A stretch of DNA of 7,080 nt from CAZJFC01 sp964545245 (GCA_964545245.1 CAZJFC010000078.1:1-7080); one strand, 5' to 3'; positions 1 to 5,240 are shown, counted from the stretch's first letter. Numbers and translations are program-made. The notes: generated by a model not told the origin, from the sequence alone.

Positions 1-1118
1 GCAGTGACGGCAAAGGTTCCTTCAACCGCACCGGGCAGAATGTCGTCGCCTGCGGTACCACAACGAAAGACTCGGAGAATTGTGATGCCAATTCATTGTT
101 CTTCGATATGCCGATCAATGATGGTGATACGGAATCGACATACTTCAACGATTACATAAGATGGAAACCTGTTACCTCCCTCAACATGGACGCCAACTCC
201 TCCAACATCTCCACCGCCACCGGCCTTCCCGACTGCGCCGCCGGTGAAACTCTTATCTCTAACGGCGCCGGGGCTTATGCCTGTGGTTTACCAGCAAGTA
301 GCGGTAACGGAAGTGAGCTGGAGGGAGAACTTATTGCTTCAATTCAGGAGCAGAAAATAGTCCGGCATGCAGGGCCTGGGTATAATCCAGCTTGGGGCGG
401 TGAACTTCCCGAAATAAGATGTGAGGACATAAGTGATCTTGGTTATGTACAGAGAAGTGTTTCAAATACCGAGATAATCTACGACCTTGAGCATGACTAT
501 ACTGGGGCAAGATATATGAGGCTGGATGCCCTATGTATAATGAGCAAAAGAAAATGGTGGAATCATGACAGAGAAGGAGGGCCGTATGGAAGTCCTAACA
601 GCTCTATGGGAACGGGCGCATACTCGATGCATGCCGCATATAAATTTACGGATGAGGATGGAAATACAATCATGCATCATGATTATTTGGACGACCACTC
701 CAACATCCCCCCCATATCCACAGCGGAAGGAGGCGCTAGGTATTATAGTGACCTTGGGCTGAAATTAGGTCTGGGAGAAGAGACTTCATATTATCAGTCA
801 TTTAAACGTATCTGTTCAGTACATACAGACTATAACGTAGCTTCCGGTGAAAATATAAACAATGGAAGGATTTATAGATCAACAAATGCCAGCGCCGCAG
901 CACAACTGCTTGGGTTCGGAAACAATGATATTCATTGGCAGATACCCGGTGCCGGGATGTCCCCTAGAAGAACGCCAATATCTCCTGAATTAGTCCAGAT
1001 ACCTTCAAAAGCCAGAAAAATCCATTTGCTTATGGTAGCCTATTGTGGCTGCCTCACTTGTTGGCCGCCAATGGTAGGCTATGGACGTACAGATGTCGAT
1101 ATATATTTATACAAATAA
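1..1118 (+). CDS. Secreted cysteine-rich protein, 3' part; prepilin-like segment fused to an unknown C-terminal domain
   Basis: The frame beginning at base 3 is open from the left edge to the TAA at 1116-1118, so the start lies outside the window; 371 residues are visible. The first ~65 residues (SDGKGSFNRTG near the edge, two cysteines, then FNDYIRWK) resemble from memory the end of prepilin-type (type II secretion or pilin-like) proteins, which often read 'HG.DGKGAY..G ... FDD..RWKT'. A CAAGETL...AYAC segment follows. About 270 further residues match no family I recognise. They are rich in Tyr, Asp, Asn and Gly and end in a cysteine cluster (AYCGCLTCWPP) and a beta-like tail ending IYLYK. 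Nine or more cysteines suggest an exported, disulfide-bonded protein, perhaps an adhesin-tipped minor pilin. From about base 300 the arginine codons switch to AGA/AGG (12 of 15), unlike neighbouring genes. The prepilin assignment is moderate; the C-terminal function is unknown. Confidence 0.5.
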   Translation, partial: SDGKGSFNRTGQNVVACGTTTKDSENCDANSLFFDMPINDGDTESTYFNDYIRWKPVTSLNMDANSSNISTATGLPDCAAGETLISNGAGAYACGLPASSGNGSELEGELIASIQEQKIVRHAGPGYNPAWGGELPEIRCEDISDLGYVQRSVSNTEIIYDLEHDYTGARYMRLDALCIMSKRKWWNHDREGGPYGSPNSSMGTGAYSMHAAYKFTDEDGNTIMHHDYLDDHSNIPPISTAEGGARYYSDLGLKLGLGEETSYYQSFKRICSVHTDYNVASGENINNGRIYRSTNASAAAQLLGFGNNDIHWQIPGAGMSPRRTPISPELVQIPSKARKIHLLMVAYCGCLTCWPPMVGYGRTDVDIYLYK

Positions 1119-1167
1119 ACTCTTATTGCTCATAACTATAAAGCATAGGCTGCTAAAAAGCTCTCTC

Positions 1168-1338
1168 TTATACCACCGGCGCTTCCGGCTGCGCCTGCTC
1201 CTTACGCCCCCGCGCCGCCTTCATCTTGGCAAACTCGCGCTGGGCGCGGCGGTATTTGTTATAGGACGAGGTGAACATATAGCCGATCGCGCAGAAGCTG
1301 ATTATATAGGCCGCCAATATATAGAGTGCGTAGTTCAT
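1168..1338 (-). CDS. ccmD: Heme exporter protein D-like small membrane protein (CcmD)
   Basis: This 56-residue gene starts with ATG (1338-1336 on the minus strand) and stops with TAA (1170-1168). The protein begins MNYALYILAAYIISFCAIGY, a single membrane segment at about residues 4-23. A basic stretch follows (YNKYRRAQREFAKMKAARGRK) and then a short Ala/Pro/Glu tail. A short N-terminus with Tyr, one helix, an Arg-rich cytosolic segment and a length of 50-70 residues is the CcmD pattern. CcmD assists release of heme-loaded CcmE from the CcmABC transporter during cytochrome c maturation at the inner membrane. No other start lies between the ATG and the upstream stop at 1365-1363. No Shine-Dalgarno is visible. 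The gene stands alone, divergent from thiD and convergent with the pilin-like gene, whereas ccmD usually follows ccmC. The family has low sequence conservation, so another small membrane protein is possible. Confidence 0.62.
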   Translation of the reverse strand: MNYALYILAAYIISFCAIGYMFTSSYNKYRRAQREFAKMKAARGRKEQAQPEAPVV

Positions 1339-1377
1339 GGTTGATACTTGCCGAGTGATACGTTAATTTCCCCGATT
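1339..1377. promoter_or_regulatory. Short divergent gap between ccmD and thiD starts
   Basis: Only 39 bases separate the two divergent start codons, so promoters for both genes must sit here or inside the opposing genes. On the plus strand TTGATA (1341-1346) resembles a -35 element, but only weak -10 candidates follow (around 1362-1369). Neither gene has a recognisable ribosome binding site here. This is a location argument more than a motif match. Confidence 0.25.
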
Positions 1378-2193
1378 ATGGCGGAAACAGGTTCAATAAT
1401 CAACCAGCATCCCAAATTGCTGATAATCGCCGGGAGCGATTCCGGCGGCGGCGCGGGAATCCAGGCCGATATCAAGACCGCGCACCAGCACGGCGTTTAC
1501 GCCACCACCGCGATAACCGCCCTCACCGCGCAGAACACACGCGAGGTTTCCGGCATTTTCGACATCGCCCCAACCTTCGTCGCCGAACAGATTGAGATCG
1601 TGCTGACCGATATCGGCAGCGACGCGATAAAAATCGGCATGCTCAACAACGCCCCCGTAATTACCGCAGTCGCCACCTCGATTGACGGCTTCAAGGTTCC
1701 GGTCGTGCTTGATACGGTGATGGTTTCCAAGGCAGGCGCGAAACTCCTGCGTGATGATGCGATTGCCGCGCTGAAAGAAAAACTCATCCCGCTGGCAACG
1801 CTGGTCACGCCAAACATCCCGGAGGCGGAGATCCTCACCGGGAAAACCATCCGCAAAATGGATGACATGGTCGCCGCCGGGAAAATCCTGGTTGAAATGG
1901 GCGCGGAACACGCGCTTATTAAAGGCGGCCACATCAAAGGCAGCACGGTTTATGACGTGGTGGTCTCCAGAAAGAAATTCGACGTGCTCACCTCGGAAAA
2001 GATCGACTCCAAAAACACCCATGGCACCGGCTGCACACTTTCCACCGCGATCGCCTGCCACCTTTCCCGCGGGGACGATGTCCTGACCGCCGTCGAAAAA
2101 GCCCGCGAGTTCGTGCGCGACGGCATAACCTCCGCCTTCAAGATCGGCAACGGCAACGGCCCCCTCAATCACTTCGTTAGTAGCAAGTCGTAA
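1378..2193 (+). CDS. thiD: Hydroxymethylpyrimidine / phosphomethylpyrimidine kinase
   Basis: ThiD phosphorylates 4-amino-5-hydroxymethyl-2-methylpyrimidine and then its monophosphate, giving HMP-PP for thiamine phosphate synthesis in the cytosol. The 271-residue protein has the full ribokinase-like pattern of the family. AGSDSGGGAGIQAD (residues 18-31) binds the pyrimidine; DTVMVSKAG (112-120) corresponds to the usual DPVMVAKSG; TPNIPEAE (144-151) is typical; NTHGTGCTL (213-221) carries the anion hole and the catalytic Cys219. E. coli ThiD is 266 residues. ATG 1378 was chosen because it leaves a normal 12-residue lead before HPKLLIIAGSD. TTG 1348 in the same frame would add ten residues. No Shine-Dalgarno is seen at either. 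The only oddity is Thr113 where Pro is usual. The gene is followed by repeats rather than another thi gene. Confidence 0.95.
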   Translation: MAETGSIINQHPKLLIIAGSDSGGGAGIQADIKTAHQHGVYATTAITALTAQNTREVSGIFDIAPTFVAEQIEIVLTDIGSDAIKIGMLNNAPVITAVATSIDGFKVPVVLDTVMVSKAGAKLLRDDAIAALKEKLIPLATLVTPNIPEAEILTGKTIRKMDDMVAAGKILVEMGAEHALIKGGHIKGSTVYDVVVSRKKFDVLTSEKIDSKNTHGTGCTLSTAIACHLSRGDDVLTAVEKAREFVRDGITSAFKIGNGNGPLNHFVSSKS

Positions 2194-2202
2194 GTAATTA
2201 AG

Positions 2203-2222
2203 ATTCCCGCAGCCGCGGGAAT
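2203..2222. repeat. Perfect 8-bp-stem palindrome after thiD
   Basis: ATTCCCGC (2203-2210) and GCGGGAAT (2215-2222) form a perfect stem around the four-base loop AGCC, ten bases after the thiD stop. No T-run follows, so it is not a standard intrinsic terminator, though it could protect the mRNA 3' end. Its shape (8-bp stem, 4-base loop) matches the cores at 2387-2406 and 2431-2450, suggesting one REP-like family. Confidence 0.7.
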
Positions 2223-2230
2223 GACGTTTA

Positions 2231-2267
2231 CTCCCTCTCCTATGAGGAGAGGGTCGGGGTGAGGTGC
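2231..2267 (+). repeat. 37-bp dispersed palindromic repeat, copy 1
   Basis: The segment holds the stem CCCTCTCC/GGAGAGGG (2233-2240 and 2246-2253) around a five-base loop, followed by TCGGGGTGAGGTGC. It is identical over 37 bases to the reverse complement of 5086-5122. The pattern 'CCCTCTCC..GGAGAGGG..GGGGTGAGG' is recalled as a widely scattered intergenic repeat in many proteobacteria. It encodes nothing. Confidence 0.85.
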
Positions 2268-2295
2268 AAAGAGAGTGGGAGTGACAGTGGGAGTA

Positions 2296-2330
2296 GAGCA
2301 AACTGACACTCAACTCCCTAATGGCAAATG
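2296..2330 (+). repeat. Degenerate heptamer array A
   Basis: Read in sevens, this stretch gives CTGACAC (2303), TCAACTC (2310), CCTAATG (2317) and GCAAATG (2324). The 11-mer ACTCCCTAATG (2313-2323) recurs exactly at 5194-5204, inside the clearer array at 5170-5225 and in the same 7-base phase. On its own this array is weak; the shared 11-mer is the main support. Just upstream, AGTGGGAGT occurs twice (2274-2282 and 2286-2294) with a 12-base period. Confidence 0.5.
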
Positions 2331-2380
2331 AGGCATATATACCATCGTCATAAGTAAAGACTTGTTTCCGGATACGCCCT

Positions 2381-2456
2381 ATAGTCATCCCGGCGCAGGC
2401 CGGGATCCATGGCGATAGAATTAAGGTTGGATCCCGGCCTGCGCCGGGATGACTAT
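2381..2456. repeat. Perfect 29-bp inverted repeat built from two REP-like palindromes
   Basis: Bases 2381-2409 and 2428-2456 are exact reverse complements, 29 bp each, around an 18-base spacer. Each arm contains its own hairpin: ATCCCGGC with GCCGGGAT around a four-base loop (2387-2406 and 2431-2450). The structure is therefore two head-to-head copies of a palindromic element, like a REP/BIME pair. GTCATCCCGGC...GCCGGGAT is recalled as a common dispersed intergenic repeat in proteobacteria. No T-run or transposase accompanies it here. Confidence 0.85.
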
Positions 2457-2592
2457 TATCCTTATGTAAAGGGGATAATCGGGGCGAATCCCAAAGCTGC
2501 GGGAACGGTTCCGGGCGAAGCGAAGGCAAGGCCCAAAATTTGTTTTTTGAGGCCGCAAAGCTGCGCGCGGCGCCTGAGCGTAAATATTTCAC
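2457..2592. other. Gene-free stretch upstream of rpmE, possible extra repeat
   Basis: I see no convincing gene here. The frames open across it have no start with a ribosome site and run through the palindromic repeats. The segment about 2485-2580 is G+C-rich with CAAAGCTGCG occurring twice (2491-2500 and 2556-2565) and an imperfect GC-rich inverted motif near 2549-2576. It may be another dispersed intergenic element. This could not be tested inside the window. Confidence 0.3.
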
Positions 2593-2621
2593 TTGATTTA
2601 TCTTCCATAAACCAATATATA
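2593..2621 (+). promoter_or_regulatory. Candidate sigma-70-type promoter for rpmE
   Basis: TTGATT (2593-2598) and TATATA (2616-2621) are separated by 17 bases, each matching four of six consensus positions. The A+T-rich segment lies just after the G+C-rich repeat region and would give a leader of about 25 bases before the rpmE ATG at 2654. This rests on motif matching alone. Confidence 0.35.
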
Positions 2622-2653
2622 CCCATTCCGAAATTTTTATACAGAGCATTACC

Positions 2654-2932
2654 ATGAAACCGAACATTCACCCTGATTACCACAAGATCAAAGTCGTGAT
2701 GACTGACGGCACTGAGTTTGAAACCCGCTCCACATGGGGCAAGGACGGCGATACGATGCGCCTCGACGTTGACCCTAAAACCCACCCGGCATGGAACAAA
2801 GGCGCGTTCGCGGTTAACCAGAACGCCGGCCAGATCGACAAATTCAACAAACGTTTCGCAGCGTTCGGTGGAAGCAAAACTTCCGCCAAAAAAGAAGAAA
2901 AGACAGACGGGAAAAAAGACGAAAGCAACTAA
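2654..2932 (+). CDS. rpmE: 50S ribosomal protein L31, cysteine-free type
   Basis: L31 bridges the large and small ribosomal subunits. The 92-residue product carries the family landmarks: IHPDY at residues 5-9, a central TRSTWGK segment, a DPxxHPAW segment and the signature FNKRF in its second half. The zinc-binding cysteines of E. coli L31 are all absent; there is no Cys in the protein. This is the usual form in Alphaproteobacteria, with VVMTDGTEF in place of the Cys-x-Cys region. After FNKRFAAFGG comes a Lys/Glu/Asp-rich tail of about 20 residues, probably flexible. ATG 2654 starts directly at the conserved MKPNIHP. The upstream AGAG is at best a weak ribosome site. A strong terminator follows, so the gene is probably transcribed alone. 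Confidence 0.96.
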   Translation: MKPNIHPDYHKIKVVMTDGTEFETRSTWGKDGDTMRLDVDPKTHPAWNKGAFAVNQNAGQIDKFNKRFAAFGGSKTSAKKEEKTDGKKDESN

Positions 2933-2952
2933 TCCTTGCTGTCACCAATTCC

Positions 2953-2978
2953 AAAAGGGAGCTTCGGCTCCCTTTTTT
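2953..2978 (+). terminator. Intrinsic terminator of rpmE
   Basis: GGGAGC (2957-2962) pairs with GCTCCC (2967-2972) around a TTCG tetraloop and is followed by TTTTTT (2973-2978). A preceding AAAA can extend the stem. It lies about 20 bases after the rpmE stop and should separate rpmE from the ThiE-like gene. Confidence 0.93.
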
Positions 2979-2980
2979 AG

Positions 2981-3009
2981 TTGATAGGCTACAGGCAACA
3001 GGCCATAGT
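2981..3009 (+). promoter_or_regulatory. Candidate promoter for the ThiE-like gene
   Basis: TTGATA (2981-2986, five of six matches) and CATAGT (3004-3009, four of six) are 17 bases apart. Both hexamers fall within the first heptamer units after the rpmE terminator, so the repeat itself may supply the promoter. Motif evidence only; TATAAA at 3017-3022 is another -10 candidate without a good partner. Confidence 0.3.
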
Positions 3010-3058
3010 AATTTGTTATAAACTAATACCTGTGACCTCGTGACCCGTGACCTCAAAC
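2982..3058 (+). repeat. Degenerate heptamer array B, running into the ThiE-like gene
   Basis: Right after the terminator, 7-base units appear: TGATAGG (2982), CTACAGG (2989), CAACAGG (2996), CCATAGT (3003). After a weaker A+T-rich middle come GTGACCT (3032), GTGACCC (3040) and GTGACCT (3047), with one extra base after the first. The GTG at 3040 proposed as the start of the ThiE-like gene lies inside the last units, so the array forms both leader and start region. Confidence 0.6.
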
Positions 3059-3648
3059 TCCTCCCCCCACACATCTTCATAACCGACACTTCGCGGGTGG
3101 ATGTAATCGCCACCGTAAAAAACCTGCCCGGAAATTCCGCGGTGATATTGCGCGATTACCGGCTTACGCAAAACGAAAGGCGCGAATTGGGAAAGGAAAT
3201 AAGAAAAATCTGCCTTGCGCGGAAAATTTTCTTCCTTATCGCAAAAGATATCCCACTCGCGCTTGAACTCCATGCCGACGGCATCCACCTGCCGGAATTT
3301 ATGGCGGGCAGCATACGCAAATGGCGCAACAAAAAGCCCGGCTGGCTCATCACCGCCGCCGCGCATTCCCGCCCCGCCCTCGTGAAAGCCCTGGATTCCG
3401 GGGCTGACGCAGTTCTGCTCTCCCCGTTTTTTGAAACCGCGAGCCATCCCGGCAGGCCGGGAATGGGAGCTTTCCGCGCCAGAAAAACCGCCGGAAAATT
3501 TGTCAATAGGGTATATGGGCTGGGCGGAATTTTGCCAAAAAGAGAAAAACTCGTCGAAAGCCTTGGTTTTGCTGGGGTTGCGGCGGTTTCAGGGTATAAA
3601 AACTGTTGTTTACATGCCACAGTACCGCAGGAGAAAGGCGAAAAATAA
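3040..3648 (+). CDS. Thiamine phosphate synthase / TenI family protein (divergent ThiE-like)
   Basis: The protein has about 202 residues, near the usual ThiE length (~211), and shows the ThiE/TenI TIM-barrel landmarks in order. These are HADGIHLPE (residues 78-86; canonical ADGVHLGQ), TAAAHS with GADAVLLSPFFETASHPG (through residue 138; canonical G(P)VFPTxTK) and VYGLGGI (158-164). ThiE joins HMP-PP and thiazole phosphate to thiamine phosphate; TenI relatives isomerise the thiazole or regulate. Several canonical ThiE residues differ: the Arg-x-Lys strand reads ILRDYRL and the ND(R) segment reads AKD, so activity is uncertain. The clade with 'HLPE' is common in Alphaproteobacteria. The start is uncertain: GTG 3040 lies within a repeat, and the frame opens at 3022 with no ATG before the conserved PHIFITD. 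The gene is separated from rpmE by a terminator. Confidence 0.8.
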   Translation: MTRDLKLLPPHIFITDTSRVDVIATVKNLPGNSAVILRDYRLTQNERRELGKEIRKICLARKIFFLIAKDIPLALELHADGIHLPEFMAGSIRKWRNKKPGWLITAAAHSRPALVKALDSGADAVLLSPFFETASHPGRPGMGAFRARKTAGKFVNRVYGLGGILPKREKLVESLGFAGVAAVSGYKNCCLHATVPQEKGEK

Positions 3649-3766
3649 AACCTAACCTGCGAATATTGGTTGCCTTAGCCCCCCTAAATGGATTAGAACA
3701 CCCGCAAACGCGCTGCGGTGATGCAGTAATTGTTTTTGGGTCTTTTGAATTTCTATATAGGTTTTT
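3649..3766. other. Intergenic region before the porin promoter
   Basis: No gene or hairpin terminator stands out here. The first half is mixed; from about 3726 it becomes very T-rich (runs at 3732-3736 and 3762-3768). Such A+T-rich DNA upstream of a strong promoter often assists transcription, which is an inference. TATATA at 3754-3759 could be an alternative -10 element. Confidence 0.3.
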
Positions 3767-3795
3767 TTGATATAGATGTTTGAAGGGTTCATTAT
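3767..3795 (+). promoter_or_regulatory. Candidate promoter of the porin
   Basis: TTGATA (3767-3772, five of six) and CATTAT (3790-3795, four of six) are 17 bases apart, preceded by T-rich DNA. Transcription starting near 3802 would give a short leader carrying the strong ribosome site at 3811-3816. Confidence 0.4.
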
Positions 3796-3810
3796 AGGTT
3801 TAACAACAAA

Positions 3811-3816
3811 GAAGGA
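3811..3816 (+). promoter_or_regulatory. Strong Shine-Dalgarno that fixes the porin start
   Basis: GAAGGA lies seven bases before ATG 3824. It is the only clear Shine-Dalgarno in the window. It decides for this start over the in-frame upstream ATG at 3776, which would put 16 unsuitable residues before the signal peptide. Confidence 0.85.
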
Positions 3817-3823
3817 TAGTAAT

Positions 3824-4969
3824 ATGAAAAAACTACTTAGCACAACAGCTATTCTCGGTGCTCTCGCTTTCTCAGCGACTCCCGCAGAAGCTGCAAACCT
3901 GCAAGTGAACGTCGGTGGTTTCCTCGACTTCCAAGCTGGTTACATCGATGATGATGTAAACGAAAGCCTTCCGGGCCACAACAAAGTAACTTTCAACAAT
4001 GATGCTGAAATCCACTTCACTGTTGAAGGTAAAGCTGACAACGGCCTTGAATATGGTGCGGTTATCGAGCTCGAAGCTGACATCGGCAACACTGACAACC
4101 AGCAAAACGGCGGTCTCAACGCTGACAAAACCTACCTCTTCGTTCAAGGTGGTTGGGGTCGTGTTGAACTCGGTGGCAACACTGACGCTGCGGAAGCCCT
4201 TTCTGTAAACTCTTCGACTTTCGCTTCTGCTACTGGCGGTATTGACGGTGACTTCTACCGTTATCTCCCTAGTGCTGCTGGCCTTAACGGCTTCTTTATC
4301 CGTCCTGATCTTCCACTCGCTCATAACGGTGGTGGTCTTGGTTTCAATCCTGGAACTGACGAAGACGCGACTAAAATCACTTACTACACTCCACGCTTTT
4401 CTGGCTTCCAGGCTGGTGTGAGCTACATTCCTCAATCTGAGGATATTGGTACGGCAGTACCTGCGGCTGGTGCTGTGGGTGAAGTTGAGCATGTGTTCTC
4501 AGGTGGTATCAACTACTCTGCTGACTTCGACACTGTAGGCGTTAAAGCTGCTATTACTGGCCAAACCGGTGATGCTAAACGCAGCCTTACCGGCGAAGAC
4601 CTCCGCGCTTGGGATGCTGGTGTGAACGTTTCGTTCAGCGGCTTCACTGTTGGCGGTTCTTACGCTGATATCGATGAAAGCCCTGCATTCGGCCCTGGTA
4701 CTGATGCAAGGTCTTGGGACGTAGGTGTTGGCTATGCAGCCGGCCCGTTCAGCGTATCTGCTACTTACTTCGATTCAGAAGTTGATTTCGGTGGCGGAGT
4801 TGAAAATGACTTCCAAAACCTGTCAATCGGTGTTGATTACCAACTCGCTCCTGGTCTGGTTCCATACGCAGAAGTTAGCTTCTTCGATGCGGATTCAGAT
4901 GCCGGTGCTCCAGCTGGTGTCAGCAATGATGGCACAATCGTTCTCATCGGTACTGAACTCACTTTCTAG
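3824..4969 (+). CDS. Outer-membrane porin (Gram-negative Porin_4 type)
   Basis: This 381-residue protein is predicted to be a beta-barrel pore in the outer membrane for small solutes. It starts MKKLLSTTAILGALAFSATP, a clear Sec signal peptide, with likely cleavage after AEA at residue 23. The mature part has alternating-residue amphipathic strands, Gly/Asn/Asp-rich loops and no cysteine. The segment GGWGRVELGGNTDAAEAL is typical of the strand leading into the constriction loop of this porin family. The C-terminus ends TELTF, the terminal aromatic residue recognised by the BAM machinery. Codon use leans to GGT, GCT, AAC and CTC, differing from its G+C-rich neighbours and fitting very high expression. 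Its own promoter candidate, strong ribosome site and strong terminator make it a single-gene transcript. The solute specificity cannot be read from the sequence. Confidence 0.92.
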   Translation: MKKLLSTTAILGALAFSATPAEAANLQVNVGGFLDFQAGYIDDDVNESLPGHNKVTFNNDAEIHFTVEGKADNGLEYGAVIELEADIGNTDNQQNGGLNADKTYLFVQGGWGRVELGGNTDAAEALSVNSSTFASATGGIDGDFYRYLPSAAGLNGFFIRPDLPLAHNGGGLGFNPGTDEDATKITYYTPRFSGFQAGVSYIPQSEDIGTAVPAAGAVGEVEHVFSGGINYSADFDTVGVKAAITGQTGDAKRSLTGEDLRAWDAGVNVSFSGFTVGGSYADIDESPAFGPGTDARSWDVGVGYAAGPFSVSATYFDSEVDFGGGVENDFQNLSIGVDYQLAPGLVPYAEVSFFDADSDAGAPAGVSNDGTIVLIGTELTF

Positions 4970-4995
4970 TTAGTTCATTACGATACTAAAGATTT

Positions 4996-5022
4996 AAGGC
5001 GGGATAATTTTCCCGCCTTTTT
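4996..5022 (+). terminator. Intrinsic terminator of the porin
   Basis: AAGGCGGGA (4996-5004) and TCCCGCCTT (5011-5019) form a perfect 9-bp stem around a six-base loop, followed by a T-rich tract (TTTTTC...TTTT). It lies 27 bases after the porin stop. Confidence 0.95.
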
Positions 5023-5028
5023 CTTTTA

Positions 5029-5079
5029 TGGAACCTCGGAATTTCAGAATTCCGGAACTTCTGATGTTCCGGAGTTCCA
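5029..5079. repeat. Imperfect 51-bp palindrome
   Basis: The sequence is an imperfect inverted repeat centred on TCCGGA (5051-5056). TGGAAC at 5029-5034 pairs with GTTCCA at 5074-5079, and TCAGAA (5044-5049) pairs with TTCTGA (5059-5064), with small mismatches between. It follows the porin terminator and has no T-run. It may be another dispersed palindromic element or a folded RNA tail. Confidence 0.6.
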
Positions 5080-5085
5080 CTCTAA

Positions 5086-5122
5086 GCACCTCACCCCGAC
5101 CCTCTCCTCATAGGAGAGGGAG
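5086..5122 (-). repeat. 37-bp dispersed palindromic repeat, copy 2 (inverted)
   Basis: This segment is the exact reverse complement of 2231-2267. The two copies are about 2.8 kb apart in opposite orientation, and identity stops abruptly at both ends. Confidence 0.85.
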
Positions 5123-5131
5123 CCTCGATTC

Positions 5132-5150
5132 TCCCCCCTATCAGGGGGGA
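5132..5150. repeat. C6/G6 hairpin repeat
   Basis: TCCCCCC (5132-5138) and GGGGGGA (5144-5150) form a 7-bp stem around TATCA. A further G-run follows at 5156-5161. The pattern resembles another widely scattered intergenic palindrome of bacteria, recalled as 'CCCCCC...GGGGGGACxG.AGGGGG'. It sits only ten bases from the 37-bp repeat, as part of a cluster. Confidence 0.6.
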
Positions 5151-5169
5151 CGGAAGGGGGGTGGAACTT

Positions 5170-5225
5170 ACAACTGACGACCTACGACTCACGACTCCCT
5201 AATGACTAACGACTAATGACCAATG
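5170..5225 (+). repeat. Degenerate heptamer array C (clearest intergenic array)
   Basis: Eight consecutive 7-base units fill this stretch without a phase break. They include ACGACTC twice (5184 and 5191), CCTAATG (5198), ACTAACG (5205), ACTAATG (5212) and ACCAATG (5219). A partial ninth unit follows. The consensus near ACTAATG resembles the heptameric STRR repeats of filamentous cyanobacteria. It shares an 11-mer with array A at 2313-2323. No coding capacity. Confidence 0.75.
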
Positions 5226-5240
5226 ACTTAAATTTCTGAT

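Noticed and set aside
2381..2456. Intrinsic terminator for thiD
   Set aside because: The hairpin is strong, but no T-run follows and it lies nearly 190 bases after the stop. A dispersed repeat fits better.
2194..2653. tRNA or riboswitch (such as a TPP riboswitch linked to thiD)
   Set aside because: No cloverleaf, CCA end or conserved TPP core (CUGAGA, ACCUGA) could be found, and the region is downstream of thiD. The same holds for the 39 bases upstream of thiD.
2409..2657. 82-codon frame on the plus strand upstream of rpmE
   Set aside because: It starts inside the 29-bp inverted repeat, has no ribosome site and crosses repeat DNA. No protein features are seen.
1393..2667. 424-codon open frame on the minus strand
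   Set aside because: It lies antisense to thiD, then runs through the palindromic repeats, which explain its protein-like repeat peptides. thiD has complete motifs on the plus strand.
2981..3058. CRISPR array
   Set aside because: The units are 7 bases, degenerate and without spacers of constant length. No cas gene is nearby.
3872..4492. 206-codon open frame on the minus strand within the porin
   Set aside because: It is a shadow of the porin, whose signal peptide, ribosome site and C-terminal aromatic are all present. The shadow is Val/Thr/Ser-rich low complexity.
2231..5122. Composite transposon bounded by the inverted 37-bp copies
   Set aside because: The enclosed genes are housekeeping (rpmE, ThiE-like, porin), with no transposase and no target duplication seen. 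A dispersed intergenic repeat is simpler.
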